Below are positions 34,369 through 43,957 of a stretch of 64,000 nucleotides of DNA, in pieces. Within the stretch, counting starts at the first letter, position 1. Every line of letters begins with the position of its first letter. The notes beneath the pieces are model-generated. The model searched no databases, was not told where the DNA came from, and saw only the letters and a list, made by a program, of their open reading frames with translations. This stretch comes from Kitasatospora arboriphila (GTDB taxonomy: Bacteria; Actinomycetota; Actinomycetes; Mycobacteriales; Mycobacteriaceae), in assembly GCF_000717275.1 (NCBI RefSeq), contig NZ_JNYV01000002.1:62001-126000 (forward strand). Direction: 5' to 3'. The position numbers and the translations under genes were made by a program.

Positions 34369-35901
34369 GTGCCCAGCACGAACTCCGTCGCCCATTCTCA
34401 GAACCCGCCGGCGACGGTGCGCGCACTCGTGCGTTCACCACGCGATCTCCGGCGGGAGGTGTTGGCAGGTCTGGTGGTGGCGCTCGCGCTGATCCCCGAG
34501 GCCATCTCGTTCTCGATCATCGCCGGGGTCGACCCGCGCGTGGGGCTGTTCGCGTCGTTCACCATGGCCGTCACCATCGCCGTGGTCGGAGGCCGGCCGG
34601 CTATGATCTCCGCGGCCACCGGCGCTGTCGCGCTTGTCGTGGCGCCGATCGTCGACGACTACGGACTCGACTACCTCATCGCCACCGTCATCCTCGCCGG
34701 TATCTTCCAGATCGCGCTCAGCGTGATCGGTATCGCCAAGTTGATGCGCTTCATTCCCCGCAGCGTGATGACCGGGTTCGTCAACGCGTTGGCAATTCTC
34801 ATCTTCGGAGCCCAGCTGCCGCATCTCATCGGCGACGACATCCCTTGGCTCGTCTACCCCCTGGTGGCAACGGGTTTGGCGATCATCGTGCTGTTGCCCC
34901 GGCTCACCACGGCCATTCCCTCGCCACTTGTGGCGATCGTGGGTTTGACGGTGGTGGTCACCGCGTTCGGCTGGGATGTCCCCTCGGTGGAAGACGAAGG
35001 CGCATTGCCCGATTCGCTACCGTCCCTGCTGATCCCCGATGTGCCGTTCACGATGCACACCCTGTCGGTCATAGCGCCTTACGCACTGGCGATGGCCCTC
35101 GTGGGACTGATGGAGTCGCTGATGACAGCCAAGCTGGTCGACGACATCACCGACACACACTCCGACAAGACCCGCGAAGGGTGGGGCCAAGGAGTGGCCA
35201 ACGTCGTCACCGGGTTCTTCGGCGGCATGGGTGGCTGCGCGATGATCGGTCAGACGATGATCAACGTCAAGCAATCGGGCGCCCGCACCAGACTGTCGAC
35301 GTTCCTCGCCGGGTTGTTCCTGTTGATCCTTGTCGTGGTTCTCGGCGACATCGTCGGTGTCATCCCGATGGCCGCCCTGGTCGCCGTGATGATCATGGTG
35401 TCGGTCGGTACGTTCGACTGGCACAGCGTCCATCCCCGAACCCTGCGGGTGATGCCGTTTCCCGAAACTCTTGTCATGCTGGTCACCGTTGTCGCAACGG
35501 TTCTCACCAGCAATCTCGCAATCGGCGTTGTTCTCGGCGTGCTCACCGCGATGGTGTTGTTCGCCCGCCGGGTCGCACATCTCACCACGGTCACGCCGGT
35601 CACCGAAACCGACCCCGAGAGTGCCGATTTCGCCGAGGTGCGTCGCTACCGGGTCACCGGACAGTTGTTCTTCGCGTCGAGCAACGACCTGGTCTATCAG
35701 TTCGACTATGCGGGCGATCCCGACAGGGTCATCATCGACCTGAGCGATGCCGACGTCTGGGATGCGTCGACGGTCGCCAGCCTCGATGCCGTACTGGGCA
35801 AGTACCGAGCGCGCGGCAAACAGGCCACAATCGTCGGACTGGAGGGCGCGGGGCTCGCCCGCCTCGAACGGTTGTCGGGCCGACTCGGAGCCTCCGGCTG
35901 A
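34369..35901 (+). CDS. SulP-family anion transporter with STAS domain
   Basis: 510 aa from GTG 34369 with GAAAGG upstream. Twelve to fourteen helices in the two 7-TM repeats: [30 protein letters not shown] (SulP consensus), [91 protein letters not shown] domain is at about 415-505 ([59 protein letters not shown]). Likely imports sulfate, bicarbonate or a dicarboxylate. Its stop shares one base with the following MerR gene (TGATG), so expression is coupled to a regulator. Confidence 0.92.
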   Translation: MPSTNSVAHSQNPPATVRALVRSPRDLRREVLAGLVVALALIPEAISFSIIAGVDPRVGLFASFTMAVTIAVVGGRPAMISAATGAVALVVAPIVDDYGLDYLIATVILAGIFQIALSVIGIAKLMRFIPRSVMTGFVNALAILIFGAQLPHLIGDDIPWLVYPLVATGLAIIVLLPRLTTAIPSPLVAIVGLTVVVTAFGWDVPSVEDEGALPDSLPSLLIPDVPFTMHTLSVIAPYALAMALVGLMESLMTAKLVDDITDTHSDKTREGWGQGVANVVTGFFGGMGGCAMIGQTMINVKQSGARTRLSTFLAGLFLLILVVVLGDIVGVIPMAALVAVMIMVSVGTFDWHSVHPRTLRVMPFPETLVMLVTVVATVLTSNLAIGVVLGVLTAMVLFARRVAHLTTVTPVTETDPESADFAEVRRYRVTGQLFFASSNDLVYQFDYAGDPDRVIIDLSDADVWDASTVASLDAVLGKYRARGKQATIVGLEGAGLARLERLSGRLGASG

Positions 35902-36275
35902 TGGCCGGCGACCGCATGAAGGTGGGCGAGGTTGCCGACCGGCTCGGGCTGTCGGTCCGGACACTTCGCCATTACGAAGACATCGATCTGGTGGCGCCGA
36001 CAGCCCGCACCGAAGGCAATTTCCGGCTCTACACCGAAGACGATGTGCGACGTCTGCTGATCATCCGGCGGATGAAACCACTGGGCTACAGCCTCGACGA
36101 GATGCGCACATTCTTGCGCGCCGTGGACGCACTGCACGGTTCCGACAATCCAGATCCCGCTGCCCTCACCGTCATCGACGAGGTGAGAGCCGACGCCCGA
36201 AACCGCTACGAACGCCTGCTCACCCACGTCGAGTACGCCACCGAGTTCATCGGCATACTCGACGACCTCGACTGA
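35901..36275 (+). CDS. MerR-family transcriptional regulator
   Basis: 124 aa. MKVGEVADRLGLSVRTLRHYEDIDLVAPTARTEGNFRLYTEDDVRRLLIIRRMKPLGYSLDEMRTFL is a textbook MerR winged helix, followed by a coiled-coil helix (DEVRADARNRYERLLTHVEYATEFIGIL). There are no conserved Cys for metals, so it senses something else. It is translationally coupled to the SulP gene (TGATG at 35899-35903). It may control the transporter; alternatively it could bind the distant dyads at 47185-47206 and 48039-48058, but nothing in the sequence links them. Confidence 0.88.
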   Translation: MAGDRMKVGEVADRLGLSVRTLRHYEDIDLVAPTARTEGNFRLYTEDDVRRLLIIRRMKPLGYSLDEMRTFLRAVDALHGSDNPDPAALTVIDEVRADARNRYERLLTHVEYATEFIGILDDLD

Positions 36276-36287
36276 CGACGGACGTCC

Positions 36288-36497
36288 TCAGTCCTCCAGT
36301 TTGAAACCGACCTTGAGGGTGACCTGGAAGTGCGCGAGCTCTCCGTTCTCCACGTGTCCTCGGGTCTCGACCACCTCGAACCAATCCACGTTGCGCAGCG
36401 ACTTGTTGGCCCGGGCTATCGCGGTCTTGATCGCATCATCGGTACTTGTTGTCGACGACCCGACGATCTCGGTGACGCGGTAAACGTTGTCGCTCAT
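36288..36497 (-). CDS. Dodecin (flavin-storage protein), copy 2
   Basis: 69 aa from ATG 36497 with GGAG 6 nt upstream. Full dodecin fold: VYRVTEIVGSSTTSTDDAIK, helix to LRNVDWF with the flavin-stacking Trp, strands EVVETRGHV and FQVTLKVGFKLED. It shares 56 of 69 residues with the copy at 15468-15677. The differences cluster in the helix (residues 27-37) and include conservative changes that could alter ligand packing. It converges on the MerR gene with a 12-nt gap and is divergent from the FUSC gene. Confidence 0.93.
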   Translation of the reverse strand: MSDNVYRVTEIVGSSTTSTDDAIKTAIARANKSLRNVDWFEVVETRGHVENGELAHFQVTLKVGFKLED

Positions 36498-36643
36498 GCG
36501 AATCTCCATTCTCGTTCTGCTCGGCGAGGGTTTTTGATCTCTCGCCCAACCCACGTTAGGCGATCGCGGCGCCGCACGACATCGATCTCGACGTCGGTCA
36601 CCGTTGCCCCGTGGAATCGGACTCCTGCCGTTACCATCACGCC

Positions 36644-38827
36644 ATGGGCTTGCCCGTCCCGCGTCGACTGCGCTCGCTGCCTGCGGCCGCGCGTTCGCGC
36701 GACCACGGTTTCGATGCGCTGCGGAGGGCGGTGCGCACCGCGATCATCGTCCCGATCGTGGCTGCAATCGCCGTGCATGTCGGCGGCCCCCAGACTCCGT
36801 TGTTCGCCATCTTCGGCACCATTGCGCTACTGGTGCTGGTCGACTTCCCGGGCAACCGCACTCGACGTGCCGTCAGCTTCGCCGGCCTCGCCGTTGTCGG
36901 ATACGTATTCATCACCGTCGGAACGATTCTGGCGACGCCTGCTTGGGTGGGCGTGGTCTCGATGCTGGTGGTCGGGGTGGTGGTGTCGTACCTGGCCATT
37001 CTCAGTTCCAGTTTTGCCGCAGGTCAGCGCGCGGCTCTTCTCGCGTTTGTCCTGCCGGTGGCAGTTCCCGATGTCGGACCGATCTCTGACCGACTGTTGG
37101 GTTGGACTCTGGCCCTGGTGTTCTGCATCCCGGCTGCGCTGTATTTCCTGCCCCCGGATCACCACGATGCGCTGCGCCGCCGGGCCCGGGAAGTCTGCGA
37201 GGCTCTTGCCGAACACATCGCCATGAGCCGTGGCGACACCGCGTCCACCGCGCGAGTCATGGACGCGATGAGCAACCTGCGTCAGGCGTACTTGGGTACC
37301 GACAGCCGACCTACGGGGCTCACGGCCGGCAGCCGAGCTCTGGCACGCGTGGTGGACGACCTCGAATGGCTTGCCGCTCAGACCACTCACGGCGAGACCC
37401 GGTTGCCCGATGAGGTCCGAGACCCTGCCTCGGCGGTCCTGCGCCGTTGCGTCGAGGTGCTCCGCGAAGGCCGATCACCTGAAGACGAAGACCTGTACCG
37501 GCAACGTCTCGTCTCCACAGCAACGGACCTGACGTCGGTGTTGCGAAATCGATTCGGTCACAACGTCGAACAGATCGTGGCCGAACCGAGCGAGCCCGAG
37601 GCGGAGGCAACTGGCGCCCGACTGCTCACGGTTCACACCGTCGGCACAACAGTGGCTCTCGTCGGGCGGACCATCGCGTGGTCGTCTGCTGCCGATGCGC
37701 GGCCGATGATCGCCAAGGTGCTGGGCAGGCAGTTGCCACCGACCGGCGCAGCAGATCTCGTGCTGTCCGAACTCGAGGCCACCCGAAAAGCCGCATCCCC
37801 GGTCGTCATAGCCCGGTCGGTGATTGCCCGCAACGCCCTGCGCACCGGTGTGGGCCTCGCTGCCGCAGTGACCCTTATTCACGTGGTGCCGGTGCAGCAC
37901 GGGTTCTGGGTGGTGCTGGGCGCGATGTCGGTTCTGCGCAGCAGTGCCCTGACCACGGGCTCGAAAGTCGTACGGGCAGTTGCGGGAACCACCACGGGGT
38001 TTGTCATCGGCGGAGCCCTCGTCGTCGTGTTGGGTACCAACGGCACCCTGTTGTGGATTCTGCTTCCCTTTGCAGCTTTCGGAGCCGCCTACATTCCCAA
38101 GGTCTTCTCCTTTGCCGCCGGTCAAGCCGCGTTCACGGTGCTGGTGATCACCATGTTCAACATTCTCAAGCCCAGCGGTTGGCACGTAGGCCTGATTCGC
38201 GTAGAGGACGTTGCCATCGGATGCGCAGTGGCAGTGGTGGTCTCGTTTCTCCTCTGGCCCCGAGGTGTCGCAGCGACGGCACGCGCGGCCATCGACAGCG
38301 CAACCGGCCAGTACCTGCAGTATCTCGATGTTGTGGTGGGCCGACTACTCCGGGGCACCGACCGCTCGGCGAACGCCGACGTCACCAAGCATCGCAACCT
38401 GAGTGTCATCGCTTATCGCACTGCCGATGATGCGGCACGCCAATATCTTTCAGAAAGTGGTGGGCCCACGGACGAGCGAACACCCATGCTCCGAGCTTTC
38501 GGACACGCCACTCGTCTCCGCGTGGTCGCCGATTCGATCGCAGACCTCCCGTTGCCGCCCGACCCGGACGGCCATCCGCGACTTCGGGCGGTGGTCAGGC
38601 GCCACACCGACAAGATCCGGGCCGGCCATGCGATGCACACCGACGCCGGTGCCGGGATCGCCGAGGACGCCGTGTCGGCTCTGCGCGCGGACACCGCCGA
38701 TCACCCACTGGACATGACCACTGCGCGACCACTGATCGGCGCGTGTGCGTATCTCGGCGAACTCGAGCTGATGTACGGCGCTGCCGAGCCGTCCGCTGCG
38801 TCCCCACTCGGACGGCCGAGCACCTAG
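36644..38827 (+). CDS. FUSC-family membrane protein (aromatic-acid exporter-like)
   Basis: 727 aa from ATG 36644. Two similar membrane blocks: residues about 35-160 (VRTAIIVPIVAAIAVHVGGPQTPLFAIFGTIALLVLVDFPG onward) and about 390-530 (IARNALRTGVGLAAAVTLIHVVPVQHGFWVVLGAMSVLRSSALTTGSKVVRAVAGTTTGFVIGG onward). The second block carries the FUSC signature of W-V-V-L-x-x-x-S/x-V and A-x-x-T-x-G. Each block is followed by a long soluble helical region. Members export aromatic acids (AaeB) or are of unknown role in Actinobacteria. It is monocistronic and divergent from dodecin 2. Confidence 0.82.
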   Translation: MGLPVPRRLRSLPAAARSRDHGFDALRRAVRTAIIVPIVAAIAVHVGGPQTPLFAIFGTIALLVLVDFPGNRTRRAVSFAGLAVVGYVFITVGTILATPAWVGVVSMLVVGVVVSYLAILSSSFAAGQRAALLAFVLPVAVPDVGPISDRLLGWTLALVFCIPAALYFLPPDHHDALRRRAREVCEALAEHIAMSRGDTASTARVMDAMSNLRQAYLGTDSRPTGLTAGSRALARVVDDLEWLAAQTTHGETRLPDEVRDPASAVLRRCVEVLREGRSPEDEDLYRQRLVSTATDLTSVLRNRFGHNVEQIVAEPSEPEAEATGARLLTVHTVGTTVALVGRTIAWSSAADARPMIAKVLGRQLPPTGAADLVLSELEATRKAASPVVIARSVIARNALRTGVGLAAAVTLIHVVPVQHGFWVVLGAMSVLRSSALTTGSKVVRAVAGTTTGFVIGGALVVVLGTNGTLLWILLPFAAFGAAYIPKVFSFAAGQAAFTVLVITMFNILKPSGWHVGLIRVEDVAIGCAVAVVVSFLLWPRGVAATARAAIDSATGQYLQYLDVVVGRLLRGTDRSANADVTKHRNLSVIAYRTADDAARQYLSESGGPTDERTPMLRAFGHATRLRVVADSIADLPLPPDPDGHPRLRAVVRRHTDKIRAGHAMHTDAGAGIAEDAVSALRADTADHPLDMTTARPLIGACAYLGELELMYGAAEPSAASPLGRPST

Positions 38828-39016
38828 CCGCCTGTCCGACGAACGGTCTACTCCTAGCGGCGTACGCACGGAAAATCGGTTGCCCCGCGCCGTCTGAACC
38901 GCCGACACTGTCCTGGCCTGCACAAACACTGTCGAGCTATCGCTTGGCAGGATATTTGCCAATACTGTCAAAACAGACACTGTTGGCGCGATGTATTCGA
39001 ACGGATAGTTGCTGCC

Positions 39017-39190
39017 ATGGACATTTTGGTGATCTTGGGGCCGGCCGTGGTTGCCGGATTGATTGCGACGTATCAGAATCGCACGTCGCCGCGGGCGTCT
39101 TTCGACGCCGGATCCGGCATGAGCCGGGCCCGCACCGAGCTCGAACTCGACCTGCTCGATCGAGGCAGCAAGGGGCGCAATGTCGGCTGA
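39017..39190 (+). CDS. Small membrane-anchored protein
   Basis: 57 aa: MDILVILGPAVVAGLIATYQ forms an N-terminal helix with no Lys before it, followed by a basic/polar segment (NRTSPRASFDAGSGMSRARTE) and an acidic helix (LELDLLDRGSKGRN). The ATG at 39017 lies downstream of GTTGCTGCC, a poor ribosome binding site. The helix, the tail and the good codon use support a real gene. Nothing identifies its function. The gene is in a lower-GC spacer after the FUSC gene and is easily missed because of its length. Confidence 0.5.
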   Translation: MDILVILGPAVVAGLIATYQNRTSPRASFDAGSGMSRARTELELDLLDRGSKGRNVG

Positions 39191-39301
39191 CGCGCTCTGG
39201 TGGGCCTGCGCGGTGGGCGCGATCCGCAGTGGACAAGATGCGCAAACGATCGAACACTGATCTTGTGGTCGAGTAACGATCGGCGAGCGAGAGGGCCCAG
39301 A

Positions 39302-39658
39302 ATGACAACTCCAGACATCAACCCGTCGGTGCCACCCAGCGGTTCCGGTTGCGTCGAATGCGACCAGACGGGTAGCTGGTGGTTCCATCTACGCCGGTGC
39401 GCAACGTGCGGTCACGTTGGCTGCTGCGATGATTCGCTGTCCCGGCACGCCTCACACCATGCGGCCGACACGGGCCATGCGGTCATCCAGTCGTTCGAAC
39501 CTGGTGAGGATTGGTTCTGGAATTACGCCACCAATGACTACTACCGCGGCCCCGAACTTGCTCCGCCGCACGCGCACCCCGTCGATCAACCGACGCCGGG
39601 TCCGAGTGATCGCGTGCCGGCCGACTGGATGAGCTTGCTCAAGAACCGGACCGACTGA
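39302..39658 (+). CDS. UBP-type (ZnF-UBP) zinc-finger protein
   Basis: 118 aa from ATG 39302 with GAGAGGG just upstream. Zinc ligands are visible: CVECDQTGSWWFHLRRCATCGHVGCCDDSLSRHASHHAADTGHAVIQSFE, giving C-x2-C, C-x2-C, C and several His as in the ubiquitin-hydrolase-type zinc finger (PF02148). Bacterial members of about 90-120 aa are common in Actinobacteria and lack ubiquitin partners; they may bind C-terminal peptides or redox partners. The C-terminal third (PGEDWFWNYATNDYY onward) is aromatic and typical of these bacterial forms. Confidence 0.85.
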   Translation: MTTPDINPSVPPSGSGCVECDQTGSWWFHLRRCATCGHVGCCDDSLSRHASHHAADTGHAVIQSFEPGEDWFWNYATNDYYRGPELAPPHAHPVDQPTPGPSDRVPADWMSLLKNRTD

Positions 39659-39679
39659 CCGGGTTTGGGCTCTCGTGGC

Positions 39680-39713
39680 GGCCCGGAACGGTGGCGGCAC
39701 GATGTCCCGGGCC
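39680..39713. terminator. Weak hairpin after the zinc-finger gene
   Basis: GGCCCGG and CCGGGCC form a perfect 7-bp stem but enclose a 20-nt loop. It sits 22 nt after the UBP-type zinc-finger stop and 39 nt before the next start at 39752. A terminator or an attenuating structure is possible. Confidence 0.35.
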
Positions 39714-39751
39714 CGTAGCCTTCACATCACCATCGATGTGGAAGGGGCACC

Positions 39752-40633
39752 ATGGCTTCGGAGTTCGACCTCCTGACCGAGAACGCTGCCGAACTGGGTA
39801 TCGACCTCGATCGAATCCCAGAGGTGACCCGCATCGACACCGATGTGGACGGCAACGTGGTCAGCAGCGTGCAGTGGACCGCCGAGTCCCCCCGCATCGT
39901 CTTCCTCCATGGTGGCGGACAGAACGCCCACACCTGGGACAGCGTGATCCTGGCGCTGGGCCTGCCTGCGCTCGCCGTCGACCTGCCGGGGCACGGTCAC
40001 TCCGGCTGGCGAGAAGACCACGACTACCGTCCACAACCGAATGCCGTCGCCGTCGCCCCGGTCATCCGTGACCTCGCCCCCGACGCCGAACTGGTTGTCG
40101 GGATGTCGTTGGGCGGACTCACCACCATCGCCATCACCGCACTCGAGCCCCGTCTCATTCGACGAGCCCTGATCGTCGACGTGAGCCCCGAATCACCGAA
40201 ACGGGTTGAGCAACTGAGCGGCGCCGATCGAGGCACGGTCGCACTGGTCAGCGGACCCGACACGTACGACAGCCGGGACGAACTGATCGAGCTCACCGCC
40301 GCAGCCGCACCCGGACGCAGCAGGTCGTCGATCCGTCGCGGGGTCATCCACAACACCCGCGAACTCGACGACGGTCGTGTGCAGTGGCGCTACGACAAGA
40401 TGCGCGAGAGCATCGAACCCGGGCCGCTCTGGGATGCCCTGTCGGCCAGCACCATTCCCCTCACCCTGGTCCGCGGCGGCGCGTCGGCCTTTGTCACGGA
40501 CACCGATGCCGCCGAGATCGTCCGTCGACGGCCGGGCTCCGAAGTGATCTCGGTACCCGGAGCCGGGCACTCGGTGCAGAGCGACGCCCCATTGGAGTTG
40601 GCCGCAATCATCCGGTCGACGCTGGGCTTGTGA
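39752..40633 (+). CDS. Alpha/beta hydrolase
   Basis: 293 aa with a GGAAGGGG ribosome binding site. Oxyanion-loop region RIVFLHGGGQNAHTWDSVILAL, then LPALAVDLPGHGHSGW, nucleophile elbow LVVGMSLGGLTTIA (Ser in G-M-S-L-G), acid region with Asp in SAFVTDTDAAEI, and His in VPGAGHSVQSDAP. The cap domain is helical between about 165 and 220. No signal peptide, so it is a cytoplasmic esterase, lactonase or ring-cleavage-product hydrolase type; the substrate is unknown. It stands alone between the zinc-finger and MFS genes. Confidence 0.87.
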   Translation: MASEFDLLTENAAELGIDLDRIPEVTRIDTDVDGNVVSSVQWTAESPRIVFLHGGGQNAHTWDSVILALGLPALAVDLPGHGHSGWREDHDYRPQPNAVAVAPVIRDLAPDAELVVGMSLGGLTTIAITALEPRLIRRALIVDVSPESPKRVEQLSGADRGTVALVSGPDTYDSRDELIELTAAAAPGRSRSSIRRGVIHNTRELDDGRVQWRYDKMRESIEPGPLWDALSASTIPLTLVRGGASAFVTDTDAAEIVRRRPGSEVISVPGAGHSVQSDAPLELAAIIRSTLGL

Positions 40634-40831
40634 TCGCAGGCCGTTTCCCAGAATTGTTTCGATGAACACAGCCCGAAGACTGCGGAACAGTTCGACGATC
40701 AAACCCTGAGCTGCGCGCTCGGTCGCGGGATACTCTTTGCGCACCCTGTTGTTTTCATGTGGATGTTCGTTCGATCACCATCGAGTCAAACTGCTTGTCT
40801 GGTGCCCAGGCACCGACGAAGGGAGCCACCC

Positions 40832-42397
40832 TTGACGGCCACCGTGACACCGGAAGCACCACCACGCGCGAAGGTTGTGCTGGGCACCCTGATACTCGTC
40901 GCCGGGGTGGCCAACATCAACTTGGCAGTCGCCAACGTCGCACTCCCCGACATCGGCAAAGCCTTCGACGCCGGTGCCACCGGACTGAACCTTGTCGCAG
41001 TGGGATATTCACTGGGATTGGCCGCCTCCGTGCTGTACTTCGGCGCACTCGGCGACCGGCACGGCCGCAAACGGATGCTCGTCTTCGGCATGTTGTTGTC
41101 GATCCCGGCCTCGTTGGTGGCCGGCTTCGCGCCGTCGATCGAGGTGCTGTTCGCTGCGCGTCTGGTGGGCGGAATCGCCGCCGGACTGGCGTTTCCGACC
41201 ACGCTGGCGGTCATCACCGCACTCTGGTCGGGTCCGAGTCGCACTCGTGCCATCGCCGCGTGGTCGGCTCTGGGTGGCGCGATCTCCTCACTGGGGCCGA
41301 TCGTTTCAGGTGCATTGCTCGAGGTGTTCAGCTGGCACTCGGTGTTCCTGGTGACCCTGCCGCTGGCCGTGGTCGCACTGGTGGCTGCGATATTCCTCGT
41401 ACCGTCCGATTCCGGCGATGCGTCCGAGTCCGTGGACAACCTCGGCGGCGTGCTCTCCATCGTGTTCGTGGGCGCAATGATCCTGGCCCTCAACTTCATC
41501 CCGATGTCGGGCGCCGGAACGGCTGTGGGTGTACTGGCCGCGATCTCTCTCGCCGCCGGTATCGCGTTCTTCGTGCGGCAACGTCATGCCCCCACACCGT
41601 TGTTCGATCTCTCGATTGCCGGTCGCCGAACCTTCTGGGTGGCCGCCTTCGGTGGTGTGGTCGTGTTCGGCACGCTGATGGGTGTGATGTTCATCGGCCA
41701 GCAGTATCTGCAGAATGTGCTGGAGTACTCGACGTTGGAGGCCGGCACCACCATCGTTCCCGCCGCGATCGGAATGGTGCTCTTCGCGCCGTTGTCCGCC
41801 CGGATGGTCGAGGCGCGTGGTTCACGCATCACTCTGCTGGTGGGATTCGTGTTCATCCTCGCCGGTCTCGTTGCGGCGTTGACGATGTGGACCGAGGATG
41901 CGCACTATTGGCAGATCGCGGTGGCGTACGCGTTGGTCGGAATCGGGGTCGGCTTTGCCGGCACGCCCGCATCGCGGTCGCTGACCGGATCGGTGCCACG
42001 CTCGCGCGCAGGAATGGCGTCCAGCATGTCCGACCTGCAGCGCGATCTCGGTGGGGCCATCATGCAGTCCATCCTGGGTGCAATCCTGACCGCCGGATAC
42101 GCCCGCGACTTCACCAAGTCGATCTCGGATTCGCCCGACGCCTCCAAGGTCACCGACGAGACCGAAGCCGCGCTGACCAAGTCGTTTTCGAGTGCCGAGG
42201 TGCTGGCCGAGCGTTATCCCGAGTACGGCAAAGAGGTCATCGCAGGCGCCCGCGATGCGTTTGTTCACGGCGATCATCTCGCCTACGCCGCGGCGATTGC
42301 GGTGGTGCTCGGAGGCGCCCTGGTGGTGTTCTTCGGTTATCCCAAGGTCGATGACGAACGCCGGCTCATGAAAGAGTATGCGCGCGAAGGGTCTTAG
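40832..42397 (+). CDS. MFS transporter (DHA2-like, drug/H+ antiporter type)
   Basis: 521 aa from a TTG at 40832, with GAAGGGAG 6 nt upstream (40818-40825); the frame upstream of this is open by chance. Fourteen helices. Antiporter motifs are visible: INLAVANVALPDIGKAF (motif D1-like), FGALGDRHGRKRML (motif A), and GPIVSGALLEVFSWHSVFLVTLPLAVVALV (motif C region). A second-half segment SARMVEARGSRITLLVGFVFILAG is the weaker motif-A echo. Probably exports a hydrophobic drug or metabolite. Its stop overlaps the zwf stop on the opposite strand (42394-42397). Confidence 0.87.
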   Translation: MTATVTPEAPPRAKVVLGTLILVAGVANINLAVANVALPDIGKAFDAGATGLNLVAVGYSLGLAASVLYFGALGDRHGRKRMLVFGMLLSIPASLVAGFAPSIEVLFAARLVGGIAAGLAFPTTLAVITALWSGPSRTRAIAAWSALGGAISSLGPIVSGALLEVFSWHSVFLVTLPLAVVALVAAIFLVPSDSGDASESVDNLGGVLSIVFVGAMILALNFIPMSGAGTAVGVLAAISLAAGIAFFVRQRHAPTPLFDLSIAGRRTFWVAAFGGVVVFGTLMGVMFIGQQYLQNVLEYSTLEAGTTIVPAAIGMVLFAPLSARMVEARGSRITLLVGFVFILAGLVAALTMWTEDAHYWQIAVAYALVGIGVGFAGTPASRSLTGSVPRSRAGMASSMSDLQRDLGGAIMQSILGAILTAGYARDFTKSISDSPDASKVTDETEAALTKSFSSAEVLAERYPEYGKEVIAGARDAFVHGDHLAYAAAIAVVLGGALVVFFGYPKVDDERRLMKEYAREGS

Positions 42398-43866
42398 CTT
42401 TGCTTCTTGTTCCGCCAGATCCTCTCGAACGGCAGGCGCCACGCGTGGGGCGCGATGAGTTGGTGAATCGCGTTCGGCCCCCATGAGCCCTGGTCGTAAC
42501 TGCGCACCGGCGGCGGGTTCTCGAGCAACGGCGCCGAAACCTCCCAGAGACGCTCGATGCCTTCAGCGGTTGTGTAGAGCGTCCGATCGCCCTTCATCGC
42601 GTCGAGGATCAATCGCTCGTACGCCTCAAGCACAAGTCCCACCTGGTCGGTTTCTTGCATGGCGAACTGCAGACTCAGCTTGTCGAGTTTCATACCCGGT
42701 CCCGGTCGCTTGCCGTAGAACGACAGCGACACCTTGAACGCGTCGGCCAGATCGAACGTGAGGTGGTCCGGACCTTGCTGTCCCACACCAGAACCCGGCG
42801 GGAACATGCTCTTGGGCGGCTCGTGGAAGGCGATGGAGATGATGCGCTGGCCTTCGCCGAGGCTCTTGCCCGTGCGTAGGTAGAACGGCACGCCGGCCCA
42901 GCGCCAGTTGTCGATCTCGGCCTTCAGCGCCACAAACGTCTCGGTCTCGGATTCCGGCGCCACGCCGGGCTCGTCGCGGTATCCGGCGTACTGGCCGCGC
43001 ACAACATTGCGTGGATCGAGGGGCCGCATGGATCGGAAGACCTTGTTCTTCTCTTCGCCGATCGGTCCCGGCGCCAGAGCGGTGGGTGGTTCCATCGCAA
43101 CGAACGCCAGGATCTGGAAAAGGTGTGTCACCACCATGTCCCGGAACGCGCCTGTCGACTCATAGAAGTGGGAGCGGCCCTCCAGTGACAGTTTCTCTGG
43201 CACATCGATCTGGATGTAGTCGATGAAGTTGCGGTTCCAGATCGGTTCGAACAATCCGTTGGCGAACCGGAAGGCCAAGATGTTCTGCGCCGACTCCTTG
43301 CCGAGGAAGTGGTCGATACGAAAGACTTGCTCTTCCTTGAACCATCGGTGAATGGAGGCGTTGAGTGCCACCGCACTCTCGTGGTCGGTACCGAAGGGCT
43401 TTTCCATGATGACGCGGGATCGCTTGACGAGATCGGCCGCGTGAAGCATCTCCAGCACTGCCATCGCCGCCTTCGGCGGAACACTGAGGTAGTGCAACAT
43501 GCGCGCTTCGCTGCCGAGCGCATCGAGTTGCACGCGTACGCCGGCCGCGAGCGCCTCAGCCCCGTCGCCCTGCGGCACGTAGGTCAGATGCTGGGCGAAC
43601 TCGGCGGCAGCCTCCGGCGTGAACATCCTGCTGGAGAACTCACTGCAGGCCTTGATCGCGACCTCGCGGAACCCCTCGGTGTCGAAGTCGTCCAGCGATG
43701 TACCGACGATCCGCAACTCGGGTGCCAGCTTCGACAAGAACAGGTGGAACAGCCCCGGCAACAGCTTTCGCCGGGCGAGGTCACCTGTGGCGCCGAACAG
43801 TACAACGACGTGGGGGGCGAGATCCCGCTTCTCTTTGCTGCCGCGGGCCTCGATCAGTTCGGTCAC
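42394..43866 (-). CDS. zwf: Glucose-6-phosphate 1-dehydrogenase
   Basis: 490 aa. The NADP-binding start VVVLFGATGDLARRKLLPGLFHL, the conserved active-site segment RIDHFLGKESAQNILAFRFANGLFEPIWNRNFID (catalytic His and substrate Lys), and VPFYLRTGKSL are all canonical. It oxidises glucose 6-phosphate to 6-phosphogluconolactone, feeding the pentose phosphate pathway and NADPH. It stands alone here without opcA, pgl or tal, so it is probably a second zwf copy; actinobacteria of this group often have one copy in the opcA cluster. Its 3' end overlaps the convergent MFS stop. Confidence 0.93.
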   Translation of the reverse strand: MTELIEARGSKEKRDLAPHVVVLFGATGDLARRKLLPGLFHLFLSKLAPELRIVGTSLDDFDTEGFREVAIKACSEFSSRMFTPEAAAEFAQHLTYVPQGDGAEALAAGVRVQLDALGSEARMLHYLSVPPKAAMAVLEMLHAADLVKRSRVIMEKPFGTDHESAVALNASIHRWFKEEQVFRIDHFLGKESAQNILAFRFANGLFEPIWNRNFIDYIQIDVPEKLSLEGRSHFYESTGAFRDMVVTHLFQILAFVAMEPPTALAPGPIGEEKNKVFRSMRPLDPRNVVRGQYAGYRDEPGVAPESETETFVALKAEIDNWRWAGVPFYLRTGKSLGEGQRIISIAFHEPPKSMFPPGSGVGQQGPDHLTFDLADAFKVSLSFYGKRPGPGMKLDKLSLQFAMQETDQVGLVLEAYERLILDAMKGDRTLYTTAEGIERLWEVSAPLLENPPPVRSYDQGSWGPNAIHQLIAPHAWRLPFERIWRNKKQS

Positions 43867-43957
43867 ACCAGTGATGGTCCCACCTCGGGGACATTTGGGC
43901 GCGTCAACTGTCAGTTGGCCAATCCACGAGGCCCGGGACGTCGACTCTCGCCACTGC

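Noticed and set aside
35901..36275. Claim that this MerR gene controls the dyads near 47.2 and 48.0 kb
   Set aside because: It is 11 kb away and coupled to the SulP gene; no site of that type is seen at its own promoter, so the link cannot be made from sequence.
40759..42354. Second long plus-strand frame inside the MFS gene
   Set aside because: Arg/Gly-rich out-of-frame shadow; the main frame has 14 helices and MFS motifs.
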